Shown here: positions 45,401 to 56,623 of the stretch, piece by piece
Numbering within the stretch: position 1 is the stretch's first letter
Layout of the letters: every line of letters begins with the position of its first letter
DNA from: Fallopia convolvulus
Lineage: Eukaryota; Streptophyta; Magnoliopsida; Caryophyllales; Polygonaceae
Direction of reading: 5' to 3'
DNA: 64,000 bases
Assembly: GCA_964016875.1 (NCBI GenBank)
Contig: OZ024736.1
Span: 7,509,518 to 7,573,517 of the forward strand
The notes under the pieces: generated by a model
What the model saw: the letters and a program-made list of their open reading frames with translations, nothing else
Database searches by the model: none
Told to the model about the DNA's origin: nothing
Position numbers and translations under genes: made by a program

Positions 45401-46380
45401 AGGACAATCGAGACAAGACCACTCTACCGGCATCGTAACAACAACAACCAAACCGAAATTTTTCACTCGAGGCCTTGGCTCGGATAGAGGAGCTCGAGCG
45501 TCTCTTGGCCGAGAGCCAGACGCAGTTTAAGCAAACCGTGCCACAGGCACATGTGCTCGCCTCGGGAGTGCATGCAATTCCGGGAGTTTCCGCAAACGAC
45601 GTGGCGCGAGCTTGTGCCAAAGGAAAAGGACATGCCCAGCCTTCGTCACAATTCGGTACCATGCATCGCATGGAGTTGATAAAAGAAAGTCGCCAAGTTG
45701 ATCTGCACGATGGTGGTCCCCGGACCGCAGATCGCTATCAAACGGTGCGATATTATAGGGATACGCAAGTGTATGACGTATATTCCAGTGAAGAGTATGA
45801 GTCCGAGGAGTATAGACGTCAACACACTAGTGGTGACCCTAAAAAGAAAAAGAAAAAGCGTAAGTTGCCATCATTTGTGTACGAAACCCCAAAGGGGAAG
45901 CATGGGGCCAGGTACTACGACGTCGATGCATACAGAGTCGAGGACGATCTCGAGCATCAAAGTGCTCGGAGTCCTTATTCAGATTTTGAAGATCATTATG
46001 AAGAATTCTTAGTGATTATTCTAACGAGTCTAGTTTTGATCATCCACAAGTACAAGACCCCGAGGAACATGACAATCGGCCATCCGATTGGATTCCTCCA
46101 CCGTGCCTACCCAAAAACCGCAAGGAATATGAGCGTGCCTATGGCTCGGCTCGCAAATATGGCAACCGACAGCGGCGTGACAAGGATCGCGATGGCAGGC
46201 GTCCTCGGCGTCCGAACGACGATGATGATCCGGATGAATGAGATGATGGGTTCGATCGTGGGCCGCCTCATCACCGTCGCGATCGGTGAGCGCCTTCGCC
46301 TCGGCACCGCAGTCCGAGCCGAGACAATGATCGACGCGATACTCGTGATCCACACCACAACCGCCAAGACATCAAGGTAA
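45401..46380 (+). pseudogene. Gag N-terminal region of the plus-strand Gypsy
   Basis: Frame with ARIEELERLLAESQTQFKQT and a charged, Tyr-rich stretch DRYQTVRYYRDTQVYDVYSS, with a basic run KKKKKKRK. The true frame shifts after about 46000, so the C-terminal half read in the longest frame (46010-46380) is out of frame. The LERLLAES motif is shared with 820-845. Confidence 0.6.
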
Positions 46381-47123
46381 AATTCGAACACTTTTATGGT
46401 ACTTATGATCCTGATGTTTTCATTGAGTGGTTATAGGGTACGGAGCACACACTTCGACATCTAGGTTATGAAGATGATGAAAAGGTCGAAGTTGTGGATT
46501 TACATTTCCATGGTGCTGCTCGAACATGGTGGAACCGATTCGAGTCCGAACGGAGTCGGAGAGGCAAGCCACTCATTCGAGGGTGGCATCAACTTGTGTA
46601 TATTATGTAGAAGATATACATCCTAGCGGATTATAAAGACAAGATGCACATCGAGATCATGTGCATCAAACAAGGCTCAATGACCCCGAAGGAATACTTT
46701 GCCAAGCTTAAAGACATGTTTTTCAAGGCCGGCATGAGCGTCTCTCCATCAGTTTTGAGGACTCGATTTATATCGGGTCTAAGGCAATCCATCCAAGATC
46801 ATTTGGATATTTTGCCGATTAAAGATCTCAACAACTTGGTGCATACGATGATGCAAATTCACAAGCAAGAAATGCATGCCAAATCCAATTGGCCCAATAC
46901 GAGGTATGCATTGACCCCTAGTCCATTAAATGTTTCAACTAACCGTGCACCTTCTTATGTGCCAAATGCTAAGACAAGTTCTATGTCCAAGGCCGAGACC
47001 GCATCCACGGCACAAGCCGCGGCAAGGGACCGCAACGCCACGCCGAGCGCCGATCGTGCTCGCGACATGGCTTACTACAAATGCGGGGGCCGTGGACATA
47101 TTATGCGTAATTGTCCAAACTAG
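46381..47123 (+). pseudogene. Gag core and zinc knuckle of the plus-strand Gypsy
   Basis: Words in order: KFEHFYGTYDPDVFIEW (then a TAG), LHFHGAARTWWNRFESER, another stop, then MTPKEYFAKLKDMFFKAG, LRTRFISGLRQSIQDHLDIL and the knuckle YYKCGGRGHIMRNC. The first knuckle Cys is a Tyr. Two in-frame stops (46434 and 46606 area) kill translation. Confidence 0.82.
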
Positions 47124-47129
47124 AAAAAG

Positions 47130-48959
47130 GTGTTATTTACGGCTCAAGGGGATCCGTACGAGAGCCAAGAAGAGGACGAGATCGAGGCGCCTTTAGCCGA
47201 CGGAACAGAGTTGGAGTGCGATCCTTCGGAAGCCATTGGCGTCTCCAAGCTTCAATTGGTCACCCGCCGAGCTTTAAGCATGCGAGAGGCACCCAAAACC
47301 GATCAACGGGAACAATTATTCCACACTTGTTGATTGGTTAACAACGTGTCCTTAAGCATCATTATTGACTCGAGGAGTTGCGCCAATTTCCTCTCCAAGA
47401 AGGTTGTCGATCACTTCAAGTTGCCAACCACGCCACATCCGCAACCGTTCAAGCTTCAATGGATATGCAACGACGGCGACGACTGGGTTGATAGGCAAGT
47501 GATTTTCTCATTTTCAATTGTTGCTTACTCCGATTCTATTTTATGTGACGTAACACCAATGGACGCCACACATCTCTTGTTGGGGCGCCCATGGCAATAC
47601 GATCGTCGCGTGCTTCATGACGGGTTTTTGAACACTTACATGTTCAATTTCCACGGGAAGCACGTGACTCTCTTACCTATGTCGCCTAGTGAAGCCTTGC
47701 AGGACGAAGCCAAAAGGCAACGACAAAAGACTAGCGACGGAAGCACCACTAAGCCAAGCGAACCGCCTTTGGCGTCACAAGCCAAGAATCTGGACTCCAG
47801 TGGTGTTCCCAATGCCAAACCACTTAATTCTGTCCCACGTGACACTGGGGACGTGAAGCGCCGAGAGAAAGCCGAGTCCCGCCGAAAAAACCTGTCGAAT
47901 GGCTTAAACACCGCGTCGGGCGACGCCGAATTTGACAAACGAGGGCTTCAACAAATTTCCGACACTTCCATGGGCATTTCTGGTGGGAAATCCATTAAAT
48001 TAGAGTTTCCAACAAAATTGAAGCCAAAATTTCCAGGGGAGATACATTTAAGCAAGGGACTGCCGACAGCTTCTCCAACTGTTGCACACCACGTCCTCTC
48101 AGCACGAAAATTCGGATTCCAGGAGCTTCGGGACGAGTTTACAGGCGTTTCAAAGGACATTCCTCCTCAAATTCCAAGGGCTACAACATATCCAAGAAGC
48201 GCCACAAAATCAACCAGATTAATTGAGGACGTTGAGCCACCCCTTTTAGAGACGTGCCAAGACCGCTTGCTTTTGGCCCGGCGTCGAGACATCACCAAAT
48301 CAATCCAGGGGAGTCTTTCTTGTTTCATTTTATGTCCTTTGCTTTCAATTACTCAATCTTTGGATCATTATCTTCCCCCTTCTATTGTATCTCTTTTGAA
48401 GGAATATGAAGATGTGATGCCGGACGAGCTTCCGGAGGGGTTGCCTCCGATCCGAGGGATAGAGCACAAGATCGACTTTATGCCAGGCGCATATTTACCA
48501 AATAGGGAAGTGTATAGAGCTTCACCAAAGGAAACCCAAGACCTCCAGCGGCAGGTTCAAGAGCTTTTGGACAAAGGATTTGTCCGAGAGTCGTTGAGCC
48601 CGTACGCCATGCCGGTGATTCTCGTGCCGAAGAAAGACGGTTCATGGCGCATGTGCGTCGACTGCCGAGCCATAAATCAGATCACGGTGAAGTATCGGCA
48701 TCCGATTCCATGGTTGGACAACGTGCTTGACGAGCTCCACGGCGCAACCTTATTTTCAAAGATCGATCTTCGAAGCGGATACCATCAAATCCGCATGCAT
48801 GAAGGCAACGAGTGGAAGACCGCATTTAAAACCAAGCATAGTTTGTACGAATGGCTTGTCAAGCCTTTTGGCTTGAAAAATGCCCCTAGTACTTTTTTTA
48901 CGGCTCATGAACATTGTTTTCCGCAAATTTTTGGGACGTTTTATCGTCGTGTATTTTGA
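47130..48959 (+). pseudogene. Protease, linker and N-terminal RT of the plus-strand Gypsy
   Basis: A short linker (47130-47333) is followed by a 541-residue frame. The protease box reads IIIDSRSCANFLSKKVVDHF, where the active site should be DSG; the Gly to Arg change should inactivate it. A long charged linker precedes EYEDVMPDELPEGLPPIRGI, RT words VPKKDGSWRMCVDCRAINQI, FSKIDLRSGYHQIRM (motif A Asp intact) and PFGLKNAPSTF. The frame then shifts; RT continues from 48880. Confidence 0.85.
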
Positions 48960-49182
48960 CGACATTCATGTTTTTTCTAAGGACATAGAATCTCACGCGA
49001 GGCACCTTAGGATGGTGTTAGATTTCCTTCACGAGCACAGTTTGTATGTAAACATTGCTAAGTGTTGTTTTTGCACGGACACAACGAACTTTCTTGGTTT
49101 CGTCGTGTCCAAGGATGGCCTTCTTGTGGATGACGACAAGATCCACGCCATCCGAGAGTGGCCCATCCCTACAACCCGATGA
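48880..49182 (+). pseudogene. RT active-site region of the plus-strand Gypsy
   Basis: Holds FGRFIVVYFDDIHVFSKDIE-type words (FIVVYFDDIHVFS at about 48936-48975, both catalytic Asp present), LYVNIAKCCFCTDTTNFLGF and DKIHAIREWPIP. One-base frameshift upstream and another near 49180. Confidence 0.82.
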
Positions 49183-49714
49183 TGGTTCGATCCTTCTTAG
49201 GGATCATAGGGTTCTACATGCGATTCGTCAAGGACTTTAGTTCCATCACCGGGCCACTCCATAATTTAACCAAGAAGGCAGGCACAATCAAGTGTATACC
49301 CGTCCATGAGGCTGCCTTTTAGGCCTTAAAGGACGCTCTATGTAGCGCTCCAGTCTTGCAATTGCTAGACTTTACAAAGTGCTTCGAGGTCGAGTGCCAA
49401 GCCTCTAACTATGGAATAGGCGGCGTACTCCTCCAAGAAACACGCCCCATCGCTTACTTCAGCGAAATATTAATGGGGGCGACCTTGAATTACCCAACGT
49501 ATGACAAGGAATTATATGCATTGATTCGGGTTTTAAAAATTTGGTAGCACCACCTTTTGCCAAGCGAGTTCGTAATTCATACGGACCACGCTGCCTTAGC
49601 GTATCTAAAGAGTCAAACGACTCTAAATTGACGCCATGCTAGATGGGTGGAATATATGGAAACCTTTCCGTATGTTATCGCCCATAAAAAGGGAAAGAGA
49701 ACGTCGTGGCAGGT
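49183..49714 (+). pseudogene. RT thumb and RNase H remnant, truncated
   Basis: Words RSFLGIIGFYMRFVKDFSSI, CFEVECQASNYGIGGVLLQE, YFSEILMGATLNYPTYDKEL, then HTDHAALAYLKSQTTL and AHKKGKENVVAG, with several stops. RNase H catalytic Asp is changed in VECQAS (usually VDAS). Coding sequence stops at 49714. Confidence 0.78.
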
Positions 49715-51202
49715 TATGTCATATAGAAAATTCTTTAAACTTAGAATTAAATGAAACTAATATTATACAAAATTATTAATATAACTAACATTGCTCTACT
49801 TAATTTTATAAATTTTGATATCATCTACTCTTAGAGTTTAGTACCATTATACTTGGAAAAAAAACATATATTTTTATAAAGGTCATATTTAACATTGAAA
49901 TAAATTCATAGGCTACTAAGATCATGAAAATACGTTTATAAGGTCTTCTTATAATTTATTTAAATAATAAAGTCTTTACTAATCACATCATAATATAATA
50001 ATTTAACCATAGTTTATTTAATTGATTTATTCCCTTCTTCCAACTAACAATATTAACATAACATTTCTATAAGTCTAAAACAAAAATAAATTTGCAAAAA
50101 TAATTCTAATTAGTCTTCTTGATATTACTAGTACATTTTAATAACATAATTAAAATAAAATAAAATAAAAATAGGGATATGAGATTATATTGTTGTTTGC
50201 CTGAGTTACAGAATACAGGAGAAGAGGATGCAAGGAGGGTCGGCGGTGAGGGGCGGCATCAGGGGAGTTCCGGCGAGCAGGGTGGCGCGCTGGAGGAGGA
50301 GGCGGCCGTCGGTGGAGGCGCCGGTGGTCAGGCATGGTGGCCGTCGGTCCAAAGGAGGGAGAAGAGGGGGCTCCTTGGTGGAATTTTGGAAGGAAGACTC
50401 AACTTGAAGGGCTGATTTTTGAGGGAATTGAGAGCAAATTTGTAATGAGAATGAGAAGGAATGAGATGGGTGAGTTCTAAGTGGAGAATTCAGCCCCTTT
50501 TAAATAGGTAAATCCATGGGACTTGTGATCCATTGCCATGGATTTTGACCAATGGAGAAGGGAAGGGTGAATGGTGATTGGGGAGGGTTGGTGAAAAGGG
50601 TGATGTAAGCTTGATGATGTAAGCATGGTGATGTCATGGCTAGAGTTATAGACTATAGTGAAAAGAGGAGCATGCATTGACCCTTTTTCAATCTATGTTA
50701 ATTACATCAGACAAAGTCTGACTACTTTTTGAAGAAGAAGAAAAAAAAAAGGATTTATTATAAAAAGAGTGGGTAGAGGAGTAAGCAATTTCAAATGGTC
50801 TAGCGGGTCTTGTGTTGGGCGTGTGAGTGTGAGGGTGCAAGAGGTCTCGGGTTCAAGTCCCGGCTCTTGCATCCTTTTTGTTAGATTTTTAAGGGAAATC
50901 TTATGCCTTAATGTATTTCAAAAGCTTTATTCTAATGTGTATTATTTAATAAATTTTGAGATTAATAATGCCTTAATTTTATTCAAAGCTTTTAATTTGT
51001 CCAAACATCCTTATGGAGTATTCTTTAATTTTATTTTAATTAAATTTTTACAATATTCTCCTTTCCAAGAGAAGTTTAAAGTTTATTATAATATTTTTAG
51101 AAATTCTCTTTTATATAGAGAAAAGGTTAGAAATAAAAATAGATAAAAAAAATATTATATTAAATTTTATTTTTAAAATCTTGAAATATCGCGGATATTA
51201 CA
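49715..51202 (-). repeat. 3' LTR (probably incomplete) of the minus-strand chromovirus
   Basis: The right edge is clear: on the minus strand a polypurine tract AATTTAAGGGGGTAC is followed by TGTAATATCCGCG, the LTR start. A TATA-like CTATTTAAAAGGGG (plus 50500-50513) supports a U3/R boundary. The left edge abuts truncated RNase H and has no terminal TG, so distal U5 is probably lost. A tRNA-like SINE head lies inside. Confidence 0.65.
50796..50870 (+). repeat. tRNA-derived SINE head or tRNA-like sequence
   Basis: A-box-like TGGTCTAGCGGGT (50796-50808) and B box GGTTCAAGTCC (50850-50860) with a long stem TGCAAGAG...CTCTTGCA around the T-arm. No anticodon arm typical of a working tRNA can be folded by eye, so a SINE head is more likely. 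Body and tail limits are not clear. Confidence 0.5.
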
Positions 51203-51353
51203 ATAGTACCCCCTTAAATTAGTTTCGTCCCGGAAACTAGGGAAAAATAGGGCGGTACTAAGATGGGACAAAGGAAGGTGACTACAACACTTTTCGACTT
51301 GGGAGGATAACACAGGGTCTAGTACCCCCTTAAAAAGGTAAGACTACTGGTTC

Positions 51354-51851
51354 TCAGGGTGACATTAACTCGGGGAAACGTTTCTGCATATCTTGTTCGG
51401 TTTCCCAGGTTTCCCAAGTTGTACCTTCCTTGCCATCTTTAGACCAGAGTATCCGAACTAGAGGTACCTCTTTGTTGCGTAGTTGCTTCACACGATGCTC
51501 CATTATCTTAATTGGTCTTTCTTCGTAGGTGCCATCCAATTGGATTTCGAAATCGTCGAAGTTGATTACGTGGGATTCGTCGGGCACGTACTTTATCAGA
51601 AGGGACACGTGGAACACATTATGCACAGGGTGAGCAGCAGGTGGTAACGCAACTCGGTAAGCTAGGTTGTCGACTCTTTCTAAGACTTCAAAGGGTCCCA
51701 CATATCGAGGGTTAAGCTTGCCTCGTTTTCCGAATCGGAAGACGCCTTTCGAGGGAGACACCTTGACGAAGACCTTATCTCCAACTATGAACTCGATATC
51801 TCGTCTTTTTAGGTCGGCATAAGACTTTTGCCGACTCTGAGCAGTCAACAT
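51354..51851 (-). pseudogene. Integrase C-terminus with chromodomain, Tekay-like
   Basis: A 165-residue frame. GDKVFVKVSPSKGVFRFGKR and LNPRYVGPFEVLERV are the GPY/F module; HPVHNVFHVSLLIKYVPD is the family linker. A chromodomain follows (residues about 110-160: ERPIKIMEHRVKQLRNKEVP, VRILWSKDGKEGTTWETW). Chromodomains direct integration to particular chromatin. It is frameshifted from the integrase core upstream (51852-51925). Confidence 0.88.
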
Positions 51852-51925
51852 TCTCTGGCGTATGAGGGCAACCTCGGATGCAGTCTTTTTCTATCAAATC
51901 TGGACCTAGAAGGATCTTGTCGACA

Positions 51926-53029
51926 TTATCGTCCCAACAGAGCGGGCAAACGACACTTTCTGCCGTATAAAGCTTCGAAGGGAGCCATCTTGATCGTGGA
52001 ATGCCAGCTATTGTTGTATGTGAATTCTATGAGACTTAAGCTGTCATCCCAACTTGTGGTGCGGTCCAGCACACAGGCTCGAAGCATATCTTCAAGAGTT
52101 TGGATTGTCCTTTCAGATTGCCCATCCGTCTGAGGGTGGAAGGCGGTGCTAAACTTCAGTTCGGTACCCATGGCCTTATGTAGCTCCTTCCAGAAGGAAG
52201 CGGTGAAGCGGCCATCTCGATCGGAGATAATTGTTTTTGGAGTCCCGTGGAGACGGACGATTTCCTTAACAAAGACTGTTGCTAACTTTGGGGCCTTCCA
52301 CTTCTTTTGAATGGGGATGAAGTGGGCGCTCTTGGTGATTCTATCCACGATTACCCAAATGGAATCCTTCTGCTTTTGAGTCTGGGGCAGATCGGTTACG
52401 AAGTCCATTGCTATATCCTCCCATTTCCATTCGGGCACGGGAAGGGATTGCAATTTTCCTCCTGGTCTTTTGTGTTCGATCTTTACCTTCTGACAGACTA
52501 AACACTTAGATATGAAGTTGGCGACATCCTGCTTCATATTTGGCCACCAGAAATTTCTTCGGACATCCTTGTACATCTTACTTTCCCCTGGGTGTACCGA
52601 ATAGGCAGATGCGTGAGCTTCTTTCAGTATGATCTTCCGAAGTTCACCCTCTGCCGGTACACAAAACCGTTTTTGAAACCACAGGGAACCGTCATCCTGA
52701 ATGACGAATCCTGGTGCTTTGCCTTCTTGCACCTCTCCACTTATCTTGATTAGCATGAGGTCGTCTGTTTGCTTCTCTCTGATTTCGGCTAACAAGTCGG
52801 AATGGATCTCCAGGGTGTTTAGACAACCTTTTTGCCTTCCAAACCAGACCTCGATGCCTTCTCTGATCAGTTCTTGCTGCAACTTTGGCTGGACTGTTAG
52901 CATTGCGATCAAGCCCTCTTGTTGGGTCTTTCGACTGAGAGCGTCTGCTACGACGTTAGCTTTGCCCGGATGGTAGAGCAGCTCTATTTCGTAGTCCTTT
53001 AGTAGTTCCAGCCATCTTCTTTGCCTCAT
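51926..53029 (-). pseudogene. RNase H end and integrase core, Tekay-like
   Basis: Begins in RNase H (RRWLELLKDYEIELLYHPGK, NVVADALSRKTQQ). The integrase zinc-binding region (VHPGESKMYKDVRRNFWW, KCLVCQ) is next. The DDE triad is intact: MDFVTDLP, SDRDGRF, GQSERTIQTLEDML; then FTYNNSWHSTIKMAPFEALY. A single TAG at 53039-53041 separates it from the RNase H start upstream in the same reading. Catalytically it looks intact apart from that stop. Confidence 0.88.
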
Positions 53030-53041
53030 GTTCAGTTCCTT

Positions 53042-53737
53042 CTAAGTGATTACATACTTCAAACTCTTGTGATCGGTGAAAATCTGACATTTGACCCCGT
53101 ACAAGTAATGTCGCCAAATTTTCAAAGCGAACACTACTGCTGCTAGTTCAAGGTCGTGCGTCTGATAGTTCATTTCGTAGACCTTGAGTTGCCGCGATGC
53201 ATAGGCAATTACCTTCCCCCTCTGCATTAGCACGCATCCCAAACCTTGCTTCGAGGCATCACTGTAGACCACGTAGTCCTCTTGTCCATCTAGCAGTATT
53301 AGCACCGGTGCACTCGTGAGGCGTCTCTTAAGTTCTTGGAAACTTTCCTCACACTTCTCATCCCATATGAACTTCTTATGTGTCTTTTGGAGTAGCTTCG
53401 TCATAGGGAGAGCAATCTTCGAGAATCCTTCAACGAACCTTCTGTAGTATCCTCCTAGTCCTAGGAAGCTGCGAATTTCTTTCACATTCTTCGGTTGCTT
53501 CCATTCTGAGACCGCTTCGATTTTCTTCAGGTCCACCATAACTCCTTCTTGGTTGATGACGTGGCATAAGAAAGCCACTTCTGTAAGCCATAGGTCACAC
53601 TTGGACAACTTGGCGTAAAGTTGATGGTGCCTTAGAATCTGTAGCACTTCTGTAAGCCATAGGTCAACTCTCTGTAGTCGATGCATAAGCGGAAAGTCCC
53701 GTCCTTCTTCTTCACAAAGAGCACAGGTGCTCCCCAA
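53042..53737 (-). pseudogene. RT thumb and RNase H, Tekay-like
   Basis: From the deletion junction: ILRHHQLYAKLSKCDLWLTE, EVKEIRSFLGLGGYYRRFVE-type words (NVKEIRSFLGLGGYYRRF), then RNase H VVYSDASKQGLGCVLMQRG, NYQTHDLELAAVVFALKIWR and TDHKSLKYVIT. The RT palm with its catalytic DD box is missing. Confidence 0.85.
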
Positions 53738-55182
53738 GGCGAAGCACTTGGTCGGATATATCCCTTCTCAAGCAACTCTTCGAGCTGACCCTTGAGTTCC
53801 TTCATTTCTAGTGGGGCCATCCGATAGGGGGCCTTGGAGATTGGTGCGGTTCCTGGCTCGAGGCTTATTGAAAACTCGACTTCTCGTCGGGGAGGTAATC
53901 CAGGAAGCTCTTCTGGAAAGACTTCTGGAAAATCTCTGGCTATAGGAATCTCTTGTATATCTATGACCTTTTTCTCCGCTGGCTCGAGGTAGCAAAGATA
54001 CCCAACGCAGCCCTGTCGGAGTAGCTTCCCGGCCTTCATGGCATTGATCACTTTCCCATTTTCTTCTTCTCGTTTTCCCTTGAATCTGCATATGTGTTTC
54101 CCCCCGGAGTTGATGGTTACTGTTCGGGTGTAGAAATCGATTACTGCTCCATGCTGGGACAACCAATCACTTCCGAGAATGATGTCGTAGGGGTCCATTG
54201 GAATGCATATCAAGTTGGATTTGAAGATTCCTCCTTGAATGCATAAAGGGAAACTACCTAACTGTTTGGCTCCTATAATCCTTTCACCGTTTGGAAGGTT
54301 CACAATATATGGCTCACATTCTTCAAGGTCATCTAACTCTAAGAGTTCTACACATTTTTTGGACATGAAAGAATGTGAAGCGCCGGAATCGAAGAGTATA
54401 AAAACATCTTTAGAGCGGATCTGGAGGGTACCTTGGCAGATAGGTTCCTCAGGCTTGTCGGTGGTGCGCATCTCGTACAGCCGCTGCCCTTGATTCTGAG
54501 GATACATAGGCCCTTTTCCCTTCTGTTGAGCTGTGGATTGGACCGATGAAGTTCTTGCTGGCTTGTTCGAAGCTTTTGGGCGCTGGGATACGGGGTTAGA
54601 CCGGGTTTGGCCTGTGGAAATTGTTGGTTGCCTGCAGAACTGCCGAAGGTGTCCGTCTTTGTTGAAGTTGTAGCACCTCCTGAGTGGCTTAGGGCATTTT
54701 CGGTTTATGTGTCCGGGCTCTGCACAGTTGTGACAGACTATCAGGGTCTTTGCTAATTCGGGCCCAGGGCCAAATCTGGATCCAGCTGACGAGGTCTTGG
54801 GCTTGCTCTTCTTGGACCACTGAGATCCCTGTGGAGATGTTGGCCTCTTAAACCCACCGTGACTGGAGTGGTGAGGCTTTCCTTCCCCGAACTTCTTGCG
54901 CTCGGGGACCTTAAGAGTTCCCTCCATTCTGTGGGCATGGTCCACATATTCCTCCAAGGTTTTGAAGGAGCGATTTGCCATCCAGGGTTTAATGTGATCA
55001 CTCATCCAGCGGTGGAAGTGTTTGATTTTTTGTTTCTCTGTGGTGATTTCTTCCTCAGCATACTTAAGGAGGTGATTGAACTTCTTTGCTCGCTCCAGCA
55101 CACTCAACCCATGTAATTTCGGGGAGTGTAGTTCATCCAGCTTTTCTTCTTTCATGGATTCAGAGAAGAATCGGTACATCAT
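53632..55182 (-). pseudogene. Gag core, protease and start of RT, Tekay-like
   Basis: A 516-residue frame: gag MMYRFFSESMKEEKLDELHS, knuckle CHNCAEPGHINRKC (good CCHC), and a second degenerate knuckle CYNFNKDGHLRQFC (one Cys is Phe). Protease FDSGASHSFMSKKCVELLEL has its active site intact, then IILGSDWLSQHGAVIDF. The linker is FPEVFPEELPGLPPRREVEF; RT fingers read KKKDGTFRLCIDYREL, where the sequence breaks. It is separated from gag's N-terminus only by a TAG at 55190 (WAMF-stop-GKMMYRF). Confidence 0.88.
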
Positions 55183-55188
55183 TTTGCC

Positions 55189-55722
55189 CTAGAACATGGC
55201 CCAGCTCAAATCAGTTCGTTTGGACAAGCTAGAACTTTCCCACCACTCACCAGCTTCATCCTTCAGTTTTAGTGCGGCCATGTGCACTTTGTCAGCTTCG
55301 GAACAAGGTATATTCCTTAGAAGTCTTTCGACATTGGAGAACCTATATTGGACTCCTGATGGGTCGCCCGTCCCGTCATATGAGTCGGGTTTCATTGCGT
55401 TGAAAGTTTTGATTCCCTCAGCGAAGCTAACTTCTCTCTGCCCTTCGAGAGTGACTTCTTCTGCTGGGACTCTCTCGTGTATTTCCTCTCGTAACTCAGT
55501 GTTTTCAGGGTTAGCTACGGCAGCAGGGATGGCTTCTTGCACTAACTGCTGCACTAGAGTGTGTAGCGCGGCTACTATATCCTCATTGAGTACAATAGGG
55601 GTTGTTGGTGCAGGGGGCGGGTTAACTCGACGTCTACCTCCAGCCTCGGATTGACTCTCTCCATGATCTTCCCTACTGCCGTCGGGATTGACGATAGGAC
55701 TTGTGGCTCTCATGTTGACCAT
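55189..55722 (-). pseudogene. Gag N-terminus, Tekay-like
   Basis: A 177-residue frame starting MVNMRATSPIVNPDGSREDH. The gag domain begins at about residue 110 (MKPDSYDGTGDPSGVQYRFS, MAALKLKDEAGEWWES). It is in frame with the downstream gag core across one stop codon. MVN starts are common in Tekay/Del gag. Confidence 0.85.
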
Positions 55723-55972
55723 CTGGAGGTTTTAGGTCGGTTTCATTTGTTAATTCAATAATGCATGCAAGAATTAACGCGCAGGCTTTAGTAAAGAAAA
55801 GGACAATTTACTAATAATTGTTTAAAAAGGTAGTACAAGGCTTTATAACTTGAGCCATTCCATGTTAAGGACATAAAGAAAGCTAAGCCGATTCGACTCC
55901 TTAAAAAAATGGAGTCGAGAGAAGTGGTCTAGGCTCACTTCTTTGAAAGGAAAAAGTACAAACTACGGAAAT
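55723..55972 (-). other. Spacer between the upstream ORF and gag
   Basis: AT-rich, stops in all frames; no feature recognised. Confidence 0.5.
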
Positions 55973-56618
55973 CTAGGAGCGGTCCGTGTATTTGTCGAGG
56001 AAACTTTCCTCGAAGAGTGCCTCGTTAATCATCCCTGGATCATTGTTGAGGAGGAGATTCGCCTGTTCTATCCATCTGCTTTGACGGTTTTCCCGAGCCT
56101 GAAGTTTTACGATACAGATCCGATGTTGGATCCTCTCCTCTTGTTCCCTTTCTCTTTCCCGAATCCAACCTTCCTTATTGCTTTCCAGAAGGTTGTAGTT
56201 GATTCTGCGGTTTCCGGAGGGCATAACCCCCGGGGGTGGCGGAAAACTCACCATTGGTTGGCGACTCTGCTTGAGGATTCCCCCTCCATCCAAACGGAGA
56301 GTCCTTCAATTTGACTTCCCAAAGGCGCTTGACTTTCCCTTTCGTATAGTGATGGTTGCCCGGGGTGTTCATGGGCGGTTCGGGTTGCTGGGACCGAGGC
56401 AAAGCCTTTGGAGGAGTTCTTTGTCCCCCTGTCCCCAAAAGTCTCTTAAGGGCATAGGCCCTTCTGGCTCGTGCGCTCTGGGAGGTGAGACCATTTCCAC
56501 CCTGGGGACCTGAATCGGGGATGGCATGGCCCTCGGGACTTGGATCATGGGCGGCATAGGTGCCGGGGGCACATACTCCATTATTGGTGGTGGCGGTGGT
56601 GGTGTCTCGAGGTCGATA
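55973..56618 (-). pseudogene. Extra ORF upstream of gag, 3' part
   Basis: Two overlapping minus-strand frames. The upstream one, next to the ACCAC site, reads VVIDLETPPPPPPIMEYVPP then a Pro/Met-rich stretch, ending at a TGA near 56368. The downstream one (56293-55973) is charged and helical (REREREQEERIQHR, QANLLLNNDPGMINEALFEE). A frameshift probably separates them. I recognise no known domain. Together with 61223-61753 it forms an additional ORF between LTR and gag; extra ORFs are known in Tat/Ogre elements, but I do not know this one. Confidence 0.5.
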
Positions 56619-56623
56619 ACCAC
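56619..56623. repeat. Target-site duplication ACCAC (left copy)
   Basis: Repeated at 61218-61222 on the other side of the gag-only element. Confidence 0.85.

Larger units (their letters stand above)
43827..49714 (+). mobile_element. Plus-strand Ty3/Gypsy (CRM-like), 3' truncated
   Basis: 5' LTR, PBS, leader, gag, protease, RT and part of RNase H on the plus strand, then an abrupt end inside RNase H at 49714 (AHKKGKENVVAG). Integrase and 3' LTR are absent. Protein wording (HLLLGRPWQYDRRVLHDG; QITVKYRHPIPWLDNVLDEL) is close to the 1914-10723 element, so both belong to one lineage. GC content is distinctly higher than in neighbours. Confidence 0.88.

Noticed and set aside
50836..50870. Functional tRNA gene
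   Set aside because: B box and T-arm are good but no anticodon arm or proper acceptor pairing is seen; SINE head is likelier.
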